Shown here: piece by piece, positions 28,430 through 36,537 of the stretch
How positions within the stretch are numbered: position 1 is the stretch's first letter
Layout of the letters: each line of letters opens with the position of its first letter
Source of the DNA: Ignavibacteria bacterium
Lineage (GTDB): Bacteria; Bacteroidota; Ignavibacteria; Tepidaquicellales; Tepidaquicellaceae
Direction: 5' to 3'
NCBI GenBank assembly: GCA_016929695.1
Contig: JAFGII010000072.1
Location: 1-50,063, forward strand
DNA: 50,063 nucleotides
Notes under the pieces: generated by a model
Databases searched by the model: none
What the model was told of the DNA's origin: nothing
What the model saw: only the letters and a program-made list of their open reading frames with translations
Translations under genes and position numbers: made by a program

Positions 28430-30930
28430 ACTTTATCCCTTCTTTTTAAAAGTAATGCTACAATTAATAAAAATATTATTCCCATACCGGCAATTGCAAT
28501 AAATCCTGTTACGGTATAATCTGTTTCAGGTACAAATTTAGACTGCGTTACTATTTCTATACCGTTTTCTATTGCATCCGCTTCAGTTCTTATAATTATT
28601 TCAAACGCCCATCTCGAAAGCATTGTATATGCGATAATTTCGATTATCCCTTCCATATCACCAAAAGGCAGTATAGCACCTCCGAAAATTATCTGCGGAA
28701 TTAAAGCAAAAATTGATATCGATACTGCAGATTCTGGGGTTTTAACAAAACTTGAAAGAAGAAAACCAAGTGACATACTGCAAATACCAACCAAAGTAAC
28801 CGTAATCAGTATAACCATAAAATCACCCTCCAGTCCGCAGAAATAATAGATTATTGAAACCAGTGTTACTGATTGAATAATACTAATTATTGTTAAAAGG
28901 AAAAATTTCGAAAATAAATACGAAGGAATCTTTAGCATCACCATCCTCTCGCGGAAATATATTGCACGTTCGGAAACAATTTCTCTGGATGTATTTAATA
29001 CCCCAAAGAATATTGAACATATTATCATCACAAAAACCGGATTAATAAAAGAGGGTAAACCGGGTTTGTCCGCAGGTTTCCCTACAACTAATCCGATTAA
29101 CAGTCCAAGAATCGGAGCCTGAAGAAAAAGTATAATAGAGTTAACGGTATCTGACTTTTTTACAGTAAAATATCTTTTTAGAAGAACCCAGAACTGAGTA
29201 AAACCGAATCCCCTTTTTGTCTGATTCTTTGCAAATTCATCTGCAGAACCGACAACAGAAAAATCGAATTTCCTTTTCTCTACATATTCAGTATTATAAC
29301 TGCTGTTCCTGTAATTCTGTTCATTTTGTTCGGGTGAACCTTTTAATTCGAGATTTGTAAATATTTCCGAAGGAGACGCAGCATCGAAGAATTTTATTGA
29401 ATCAGGATATGCAGGACCATAAAATGCAAGGCGACCGCCGGTTGTCAGCAAAATTAAATTATCAAATAATTTAAAATTGGATTCCGTAATGTGGTGAGTA
29501 GTAAGTAAAATAATTCTGCCTTCATTTGCCAATTCTCGCAGAAGTTTCATAATGTCAGAGTCAGTTTTCGGATCCAGTCCGCTTGTAGGTTCGTCAAGAA
29601 GTAATATTGAAGGTTGTGTTATTAATTCCTGTGCAAGATTCACTCTTTTTCTCTGCCCGCCGCTAATCCCTGTTTTTTCCGGAGAACCGATTATAACATG
29701 TTTTGCTTTTAATATATCAAGTTTCTTTAATATTTCATCAACCCTGTATTCAATTTCTTCATTGGTTGTATCGGCAGGCAATCTTAACTTGGCAGAATAA
29801 AATAAACTTTGATATACAGTCAGTTCTCGATGAATAATATCATCCTGCGGAACAAATCCGATGTTACCCCTGAACAAATCGTAATTTTTATGCAGGTTAG
29901 TCTGATTCAATATAACTTCTCCGCGTGTAGGCTTTACATAACCGTTAATGATGTTCATTAGAGTTGTCTTTCCCGAACCGGAAGGACCTATCAGACCGAT
30001 AAATTCAGAAGTGAAAACAGTAAGATTAATATTATGAAGAATTTGTTTCTGGATACCCTTATTTTTTACTGTAAAATCTATTGCGTTCAGGTCAAGCCTG
30101 ACATCCCCGCGGTAAGTTTTCAATGCAGCCGTTGAGGATATATTAATCGGATAAATTCCGAGTGTTACTTTGTCCGAAGAAGTAAAACTTTGCCTGTGTA
30201 CCCTGCTGCCGTTAATGTAAACGCCGTTTGTCGAGTTCAGGTCTTCAATTACAAACGAATTTCCCGATTTGATAATTATCGCATGATGGGCTGAAATCAT
30301 CGGATGATTTATTACAACATCATTATCCTGTGCTCTCCCTATTTTGTTAATGCCTTCGGCAAGATTAAAAGTAACATTCGATATTTTTTCATCTTTGACT
30401 TCGTAGAAATAATTCCTGAACCTTTCAAGATTCAATTTATATGAACCAAGTTGAATATCATCGGAGAAAGTTATATCAGCAGATGATATTCTGCTCCTGT
30501 TTACATAAGTTCCGTTCATACTTCCCAAATCCTGAATAGTCAATTTTCCGTTTAATACTTTAATAACGGCATGGTGTGATGATATATAAGCGTCATTTAT
30601 TATAATGTCATTATCGCTTGCCCTGCCTATTGTAACGGTTTTAAAAGTTCCTACTGCACTCTGAACAGGGGCTTCAGCCTTCATTTCAAAAGCCGTATCG
30701 AATATCTGATTTAAATTTAACTGATAATTCCCGAGTCTGACTGTATCAAAGCGGTTTATATTGCATTGTTTTATTCTCTGATTATTGACATATGTTCCGT
30801 TTGCCGAATTTAAATCTTCTATGGTTACATTACCCAGGTCAATCAAGATACTGGCGTGTACTCTTGAAACAGAGGTGTCATTAATTTTTAAATCACATTC
30901 CTGCGATCGACCAATTTTAATAATTTTCAT
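28426..30930 (-). CDS. Triple-FHA ABCG-type ABC transporter
   Basis: An 834-residue half-transporter. Three FHA domains are in tandem: FHA1 about 5-60 (IGRS, SRVH, SANGTYVN), FHA2 about 99-155 (IGRA, SSHH, SMNGTYVN), FHA3 about 196-252 (IGRA, SAHH, STNGVYIN). The ABC domain has Walker A GPSGSGKT (315-322), signature ISGGQRKR (about 422-429), Walker B LLLDEPTSGLD (443-453) and H-loop THH (478-480). Six or so helices (about 595-830) form an ABC2-type permease. The order FHA-ATPase-permease matches Mycobacterium Rv1747, which has two FHA domains and is controlled by kinase PknF. It likely exports a lipid, glycan precursor or polymer under phosphorylation control; the substrate is unknown. Confidence 0.95.
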   Translation of the reverse strand: MKIIKIGRSQECDLKINDTSVSRVHASILIDLGNVTIEDLNSANGTYVNNQRIKQCNINRFDTVRLGNYQLNLNQIFDTAFEMKAEAPVQSAVGTFKTVTIGRASDNDIIINDAYISSHHAVIKVLNGKLTIQDLGSMNGTYVNRSRISSADITFSDDIQLGSYKLNLERFRNYFYEVKDEKISNVTFNLAEGINKIGRAQDNDVVINHPMISAHHAIIIKSGNSFVIEDLNSTNGVYINGSRVHRQSFTSSDKVTLGIYPINISSTAALKTYRGDVRLDLNAIDFTVKNKGIQKQILHNINLTVFTSEFIGLIGPSGSGKTTLMNIINGYVKPTRGEVILNQTNLHKNYDLFRGNIGFVPQDDIIHRELTVYQSLFYSAKLRLPADTTNEEIEYRVDEILKKLDILKAKHVIIGSPEKTGISGGQRKRVNLAQELITQPSILLLDEPTSGLDPKTDSDIMKLLRELANEGRIILLTTHHITESNFKLFDNLILLTTGGRLAFYGPAYPDSIKFFDAASPSEIFTNLELKGSPEQNEQNYRNSSYNTEYVEKRKFDFSVVGSADEFAKNQTKRGFGFTQFWVLLKRYFTVKKSDTVNSIILFLQAPILGLLIGLVVGKPADKPGLPSFINPVFVMIICSIFFGVLNTSREIVSERAIYFRERMVMLKIPSYLFSKFFLLTIISIIQSVTLVSIIYYFCGLEGDFMVILITVTLVGICSMSLGFLLSSFVKTPESAVSISIFALIPQIIFGGAILPFGDMEGIIEIIAYTMLSRWAFEIIIRTEADAIENGIEIVTQSKFVPETDYTVTGFIAIAGMGIIFLLIVALLLKRRDKV

Positions 30931-30935
30931 ATACT

Positions 30936-31418
30936 TTAAAATATTTCGGCAGATAATTTCTTTTCAATTGATACCGGAATTTCGATTTCGACTCCTTTTG
31001 CTTCTCCGAGCACTTCTCCTTCAATCCTGTACAATAACTCTTCACCTTTGATTATATCCTTAAACATTGCAAGCGATGCGGGCAGCAAATCGGATGTTTT
31101 TACAGTTAAGGGCATAATAATTTCAGATGTATCTTTTGCATAAAGTTTTTGTTTCTCTTTAGAGATACCCTTCCCTATGTATGCCTCGTTCACGAATAAC
31201 TCGTAACTGCATTCAAGTATGTTTGCATCTATGCTGTTTTTATTTTTCACGAGAACCGTAATAATAAAATCTGCACCGGACAATCCTATTTTGGAAATTC
31301 TTAAATTTTTATATCCAATTACTTCAGGTTCTTCAAAAAAAGTAGAGTAAAACAATGAACAACCGGAAATATAAATCATCAGAAAAAGCAATGAATGTAT
31401 AAATATTTTTTTCATCAT
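30936..31418 (-). CDS. LEA14/WHy-domain lipoprotein
   Basis: This 160-residue lipoprotein (signal ending ISGC, Cys20) has a single LEA type-2/WHy-like beta sandwich. Features include NLRISKIGLSGADFIITVLVKNKN, the paired ELFVNEAYIGKGISKEK strand, and the IPLTV-like IIMPLTVKTSDL strand. Small lipoproteins of this fold occur in bacterial envelope operons and in membrane-lipid or desiccation contexts. The biochemical role is not settled. It sits between the M48 protease gene (1-bp gap) and the FHA-ABC gene (5-bp gap), suggesting it is a periplasmic partner of the transporter. Confidence 0.85.
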   Translation of the reverse strand: MMKKIFIHSLLFLMIYISGCSLFYSTFFEEPEVIGYKNLRISKIGLSGADFIITVLVKNKNSIDANILECSYELFVNEAYIGKGISKEKQKLYAKDTSEIIMPLTVKTSDLLPASLAMFKDIIKGEELLYRIEGEVLGEAKGVEIEIPVSIEKKLSAEIF

Positions 31419-31419
31419 T

Positions 31420-32175
31420 TTATAAATTATTCTTAATATATTTTTTCAGGTTACTAATCCTGTCTTTAGTAAAAGGATGTGTCCTGAAAATGTAGCCGAG
31501 GTCTTTTTCTCCTTCATCACTGCCTAATTTTGACAGTTTTTCAAAGAAATCCAGTGCACCTTTAGTATCATAACCTGCTTTATGCATAAGATAAGCGCCC
31601 CATTCGTCTGCTTCAAATTCCTGATATTTTGCAAACGGCATAGTTGCAAGATTCTGTGCAATCATAGTAAAGTATTCCGCTTCTTCCCCGCCGAACTCCT
31701 TTGCCCTGAAAAGTATCTGCACACGTCTCATATTGTGTTTTTTGTCCTCGTGAGAAATCTCGTGCGCAATTACGAAAGCGAGTTCATCGTCAGTTTCAAC
31801 AGTATTGAGCAATCCTGTTGTAACCCATATATTGCCTCCCGCCATGGAGAAAGCGTTTACTTCATCCGTTTCTATAACTCTGAATTTATAAGGTATTACT
31901 GACCTAGTTACGTAACCCGAAATTTTGTTTCCGATTCTTTCCACTTTGCTCTGGTCTTGTGAGGTTATTGTAACCTGCTGATTGAATTGAGCAGCAATAC
32001 GGTCGCCGTAATCGATTTCCTGTTCATCCGTCAGTTCTGTCATCTGTCCGAATAATTCAAGAATATCCTTTCCGATAATAAACAGGGAATCAAGTTCTTC
32101 CTGCGGTTTAGCGCTCGGGGTTAATATCAGTATCAGACCGAGCGTTAATATAATTTTTGCAATTAATTTTTTCAT
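31420..32175 (-). CDS. M48-family zinc metalloprotease, exported
   Basis: A small BepA/LoiP-like peptidase. The zinc site is HEISH (H146-E147-I-S-H150, counted from the upstream ATG) with the third ligand Glu196 in EFEADEWG, plus the GGNIWVTTGLL strand that precedes it. The signal peptide starts at MKKLIAKI, so I chose the ATG at 32175. An in-frame ATG at 32199 would add eight lysine-rich residues. No lipobox cysteine and no TPR domain are present. M48 peptidases of this type act in the periplasm on misfolded or stalled envelope proteins. It lies between the TPR-like gene and the LEA14 gene, with gaps of 1-32 bp. Confidence 0.92.
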   Translation of the reverse strand: MKKLIAKIILTLGLILILTPSAKPQEELDSLFIIGKDILELFGQMTELTDEQEIDYGDRIAAQFNQQVTITSQDQSKVERIGNKISGYVTRSVIPYKFRVIETDEVNAFSMAGGNIWVTTGLLNTVETDDELAFVIAHEISHEDKKHNMRRVQILFRAKEFGGEEAEYFTMIAQNLATMPFAKYQEFEADEWGAYLMHKAGYDTKGALDFFEKLSKLGSDEGEKDLGYIFRTHPFTKDRISNLKKYIKNNL

Positions 32176-32207
32176 ATTTTTATTTTTTGATTTATGCAAT
32201 TTTCTTG

Positions 32208-33341
32208 CTATTTTTTCTCCAGTTCTTTTATATTTGCAAGATTTTTCTTTGCTTTTTCTGTTTGTTCCTTACAGTTATTATCAATTACTTTATTAAAATA
32301 TTTTTTCGATTCGGAAAAATCACCCGTTTCGTAATTTTCCATGTAATATATTGACCCGAGTTTCAGGTATATTTCACAAAGCCTGAACTTATTATTCATT
32401 AATGTTTCATAAAACTTTTTACAATTCCCGAAATGATAAATTCTGTCTTCAGCCCAGTTGTCCTGTTCCAGATAAAATAATGAATTCGCATAATTAAACA
32501 ACTCGGTATTTTCAAAGAATTCACCTTTTATTTCAATATCCATTGCACTGCCATAATATCCTGCAATAATCTCATTGTCTTTTTCCTCTGATTTCGAATA
32601 ATAACGGGCAAGTTCTAAATAATAATTTCTCAGACCTTTGTTGAATAACGTGTCATTGTTATCTTTGTTTCGTGATTCATTTAAATTCTTTGTTATTTCC
32701 TTTATTTCGGGAATACTTAAATCTTCTTTCTGATTTTCATAAATATTTGCTGCTCTTATTATTGCCGCATCAAGATATTCTTTAAGATAATTATCTTCCC
32801 GTATTATCATATCCGGGTTATTTGACAGATAATAATTCTTATAGTAATAATTCACAAGAGTATCGCCTGCTTTGTAATTTTCGAGTGCGAGAATCACTGC
32901 AAGCGCATAAGCTTCTTCTTTGTAATTTTTAAAATCTTTTTTTTCAATTAAATCTGAATTTAATCCGGAATTATTTACTGAAGAATGAATTACAAAATCA
33001 GTAAAATTACCTCTGAATGCAATTATCCCGTCTACGTTAATTGTTTTTGGAGGTATCCGGTCCAATGAACTGCTGATGTAAAGCGGAAAGATATTTTTGG
33101 CTTCCTGCCGGGATTGAGTAACAAAAAGAATATCTTCAATTTTTGATAACTCATTGCTACCCGAATTTGAGAGATTGACATAATATATCAGATAAGGAAT
33201 ATCAGGATATTCGTATGCATCGAGTATTACATTATCATTAATCTTTAACTGGGCATATGAATTAAATGTAATTAGCGTCAGAAACGATATTATGATAATC
33301 TGTTTAAGTTTCAGGCTTAATCTTCTCTTCCTTATTGTCAT
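32208..33341 (-). CDS. Exported protein with N-terminal beta domain and TPR-like helices
   Basis: The 377-residue product has a signal peptide (about 1-30, ending NSYA), a beta-rich segment (about 31-130) and a long helical part (about 140-377). The final TPR-like units are YLKLGSIYYMENYETGDFSES and FNKVIDNNCKEQTEKAKK. The start lies 38 bp inside the phosphatase gene; the overlap includes the basic residues of the signal peptide, and no other good start fits. It has the same layout as the operon's other TPR protein, though the sequence match is weak. It may be a periplasmic scaffold. No catalytic motif is visible. Confidence 0.8.
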   Translation of the reverse strand: MTIRKRRLSLKLKQIIIISFLTLITFNSYAQLKINDNVILDAYEYPDIPYLIYYVNLSNSGSNELSKIEDILFVTQSRQEAKNIFPLYISSSLDRIPPKTINVDGIIAFRGNFTDFVIHSSVNNSGLNSDLIEKKDFKNYKEEAYALAVILALENYKAGDTLVNYYYKNYYLSNNPDMIIREDNYLKEYLDAAIIRAANIYENQKEDLSIPEIKEITKNLNESRNKDNNDTLFNKGLRNYYLELARYYSKSEEKDNEIIAGYYGSAMDIEIKGEFFENTELFNYANSLFYLEQDNWAEDRIYHFGNCKKFYETLMNNKFRLCEIYLKLGSIYYMENYETGDFSESKKYFNKVIDNNCKEQTEKAKKNLANIKELEKK

Positions 33342-34818
33342 TTTCTTTATTATTGTTATTATCTCTGATTTCTTCTTCTGGTTTTATCTCTTTTTCTTTG
33401 GGCTGCGGCTTAGGTACGATTTTCGGTTCCTCCTTAAGTACCGGAGGCGGTGGAGTTAAATCCCTCTTAAATATTATCTTTTCAAATTTTATTTTATTGT
33501 TTACCTTAATATACTGTAATTCATATTCCAGTGTTTTCCCGCCGTCATTTATAACGTACTCGCAGTAGTTCTCCTCGCACGATTTCAGCGTGACATTCTT
33601 CTTAGGATTCATTGTAAATATATTTCTCAGTGATTCTATATTAAATGTTTCCGTTTTACCTTCAGAATTTTTATAACTGAAATTATTATTTTCGTATTTT
33701 ATATTCTTGTCGTTCGCCGATGACTCAAAAATATATTTTAAAAGTGCGGTTATCTCTGCCTTTGTTTTTTCCCTGTCGAATCCGCTTTCGGCTTCTTTGA
33801 CTATAGATGTCGTATCCTGCACATCACCAGTTAAATCGGGCTTTTTGTCTCTAAAAAACAATAAATATATGATACCCGCAATGACCAGAATCAGAAGAAA
33901 AGTAAATATTAATAACAATATCGGTGATTTCTTTTTCTCCCATGAATCTGGTATATCCGTATAATTAATGTGTGACGTTCCGGTTACTCTGTTTTGAACT
34001 TCGGCTCTTCGCACAGCACCGTCCGGAATAGCTTTCTTCAGTTCATCCGGTAAATTCTGACGGGAAATAACTTTAATTATCTGCACCGTTATATTATCGG
34101 TACCTCCCGCTACGTTAGCCATTTCTACAAGACGGCTGCAGGCATCAAAAGGTTCAGAACTAATTGCAGTCTCCATTATTTCACGCTCACTTACCATATT
34201 TGATAATCCGTCGGAACATAAAATAAGATAGTCATTATTATATACAAGCATTCCTTTTCTGACTATATCAGGAACCAACGAAGATGAAATACCGAGTGCT
34301 TTTGTAATTTCATTTTTTCTCGGATGATTTTCGGCTTCATTATCGGTAATTAATCCCTGGTCAACGAGGGACTGTACGAATGAATGATCTTTTGTTAACT
34401 GATATATCCTGTTAGCTCGTATGATATATAATCTTGAGTCACCGGCATGACCGTAAAAAATAATTCCGTCTTTTATTACAACCACAACACAGGTCGTCCC
34501 CATTCCTTTCAGCGATGCATCTTCAATGCTTTTATTATAAACCGCACGGTTTGATTCAATAAGGCCCTCTTCAATTAATTCCGATGGAGATGTAAGATTG
34601 TTCGGATTACTAAGAAAAACATTTTTTATCGTTGAAGCGGCAAGTCTTGATGCAATTTCCCCTCCTACGTGGCCTCCCATACCGTCGCATACAACGAATA
34701 CATATCCGAAAGGACTTTCGAAACTTTCCATATAATCCTCGTTTCTCTGACGTACCCTTCCGAAATCTGTTTTATTGCCGAATACTATGTTAAAATTCCC
34801 TGAGTTTTGGTTTACCAT
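33304..34818 (-). CDS. PP2C-type protein phosphatase with TM and outer domain
   Basis: The 504-residue protein has a full PP2C domain (about 10-255) with the metal-site residues in RQRNEDY (Asp28), CDGMGGH (Asp45), GDSRLY (Asp127), CSDGLS (Asp203) and GGTDN (Asp241), so it should be active on phosphothreonine. A membrane helix lies at about 298-322, followed by a small folded-looking outer domain (about 345-450) and a Pro/Lys/Glu-rich tail. The topology is like mycobacterial PstP. It is the eraser partner of the kinases and is encoded 14 bp after the VWA-FHA gene. Confidence 0.95.
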   Translation of the reverse strand: MVNQNSGNFNIVFGNKTDFGRVRQRNEDYMESFESPFGYVFVVCDGMGGHVGGEIASRLAASTIKNVFLSNPNNLTSPSELIEEGLIESNRAVYNKSIEDASLKGMGTTCVVVVIKDGIIFYGHAGDSRLYIIRANRIYQLTKDHSFVQSLVDQGLITDNEAENHPRKNEITKALGISSSLVPDIVRKGMLVYNNDYLILCSDGLSNMVSEREIMETAISSEPFDACSRLVEMANVAGGTDNITVQIIKVISRQNLPDELKKAIPDGAVRRAEVQNRVTGTSHINYTDIPDSWEKKKSPILLLIFTFLLILVIAGIIYLLFFRDKKPDLTGDVQDTTSIVKEAESGFDREKTKAEITALLKYIFESSANDKNIKYENNNFSYKNSEGKTETFNIESLRNIFTMNPKKNVTLKSCEENYCEYVINDGGKTLEYELQYIKVNNKIKFEKIIFKRDLTPPPPVLKEEPKIVPKPQPKEKEIKPEEEIRDNNNNKENDNKEEKIKPET

Positions 34819-34832
34819 ATTTGTTTAATAAA

Positions 34833-36527
34833 TTAGCCAATAAAAAATTGCATTTTAGTATTTCCGATTTTTATAATATCACCCGGTCTCAGGACAGATT
34901 TTGTTATTCTGTAATTATTTATGAAAGTTCCGTTGGTTGATTTAAAATCTTCTATGGAATACTCTTCATTCTGTTTATATATAATAGCATGTTTTCTCGA
35001 AACGATATTTTCGTTTAATATTAAATTCCCTTCTGACCTGCCGATTATCAAACCTTCTTTTCCAATTATAAGTACTCTTCCTGCCTGAAATCCTTCCAAT
35101 ATTTTTATTTTTCCTGAAGTGAATCCCGACGAATCAGGACTTTTGGATTCTCCGGGGAAAGAACTTAAAATCTGTGTTCTGCGTCTAATATCCAGGGGGT
35201 TTACTTTTATACCCACAACCGTTTTGCTTAAATTATTTAATTCCTGCTCCAGTTTAGAAATCTTAATTTTCTCACTTTCGGATACATTCTGCTGATTTTC
35301 AAGTTTAGATAATAATGATTCGTATTCAAAGTGAAGTTGATTATATCTGCTTCTATTCTCATCTGCTTCTTTTCTGCGCAGTTCTGACTCTTTCTCCTTT
35401 TCAAGTCTGAATTTTTTCTTTTTTGATATATTCAGGATTAAAAAAACGATTAATCCTGCAATTATTATACCTGCTGCTGACACACCAAGCAGAAATTCTT
35501 TGGTTTTCCAGAAAGACTTTGCTGGAGCGTTTTCAACAATTTTTTCAGGTGCTGTATATAATGTATCTGTGCTATATACTTTATCACCGTATTTTACTTC
35601 TAAAGTTACAGTTACATCTGTATTTATTTTTACATAACTCCAGTATTCAAGCAAATATTCATCCTTTATCCTGTCGTAAATCATAGGAATAATTTTGCTG
35701 ATGTCCTCAGGGCTTTTTATTTTATAATACTTTCCGTCTTTTGATGCTGAGGCAATCTCCTCCATATTAGCCAAAGTCCCCTTTGTTTCATCCTGTTCTT
35801 TAATTGAGCCGATTGTAAAGACAGTTATATTACTGTTGCGGATTTCTTTTAAACATTGTTCAAGTTTGAATTCCTTTCCGTTATCATCACCGTCGCTAAT
35901 AATTATAAGTATCTTCCTTTTAGGTGTCTCTTGTTTTTCCAACCATTCGACTGATTTCATAACACTTTTGTATAATTCCGTTGAACTGCCGCCTGTTGAT
36001 AAATCGTTGATATTGTTCTTCAATATTTCCCTGTCGGTTCCGAATTCGCTTTTTTTGAAAAAATCATCGTGAAAATATGCAAGTCCCATTTTGTCGACAT
36101 CTCTGAATTTGGATATCGTTTTTAATAATCCTTGTTTTACATTTTCAAGCGGAGCACCGGTCATTGAGAATGAAGCATCCATGGAAAAACATATCAGTAT
36201 ACCTTCATCTGAATCGTAAAATATTTTTGAACTTGGAATAACTTTTTCACCTGTCTCTTTTTCAATTATTCTGAAGTCTGAAGAGTCGAGATCTTTTATC
36301 GGATTGCCTTCTTCATCCACAAAACTAATGTATAATTTATTTCTCTGGAATTTCGAAATATCAATATCACGAATTAAAGGTGGTAAAGGATTCTGGGCAA
36401 AAATTGTTTTGCTTTTTACTTCATAATTATCGGAATCGTCTCTCTTTTTGTCTTTTTCATCAACCTGAGAATTTATCAGCAAAACCGTAAAAAAGAATAA
36501 AATTAATAATGCAAATAATTTTTTCAT
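34833..36527 (-). CDS. VWA - TM - coiled coil - FHA protein
   Basis: This 564-residue protein has a signal peptide (1-20) and a von Willebrand A domain (about 108-290) with a perfect MIDAS: DASFS (117-121), Thr183 in GGSSTELY and Asp212 in SDGDDNG. A membrane helix follows (about 345-367), then a charged coiled coil (about 370-437) and a C-terminal FHA domain (about 490-562) with GRS (496-498), SRKH (510-513) and STNGTFIN (530-537). The VWA would face out and bind a metal-dependent ligand, and the FHA would face the cytosol. The linker includes LSKTVVGI and RRRTQIL segments. It is encoded 14 bp before the phosphatase gene and 10 bp after the zinc-ribbon FHA gene. Confidence 0.93.
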   Translation of the reverse strand: MKKLFALLILFFFTVLLINSQVDEKDKKRDDSDNYEVKSKTIFAQNPLPPLIRDIDISKFQRNKLYISFVDEEGNPIKDLDSSDFRIIEKETGEKVIPSSKIFYDSDEGILICFSMDASFSMTGAPLENVKQGLLKTISKFRDVDKMGLAYFHDDFFKKSEFGTDREILKNNINDLSTGGSSTELYKSVMKSVEWLEKQETPKRKILIIISDGDDNGKEFKLEQCLKEIRNSNITVFTIGSIKEQDETKGTLANMEEIASASKDGKYYKIKSPEDISKIIPMIYDRIKDEYLLEYWSYVKINTDVTVTLEVKYGDKVYSTDTLYTAPEKIVENAPAKSFWKTKEFLLGVSAAGIIIAGLIVFLILNISKKKKFRLEKEKESELRRKEADENRSRYNQLHFEYESLLSKLENQQNVSESEKIKISKLEQELNNLSKTVVGIKVNPLDIRRRTQILSSFPGESKSPDSSGFTSGKIKILEGFQAGRVLIIGKEGLIIGRSEGNLILNENIVSRKHAIIYKQNEEYSIEDFKSTNGTFINNYRITKSVLRPGDIIKIGNTKMQFFIG

Positions 36528-36537
36528 TCAAGTGTTT

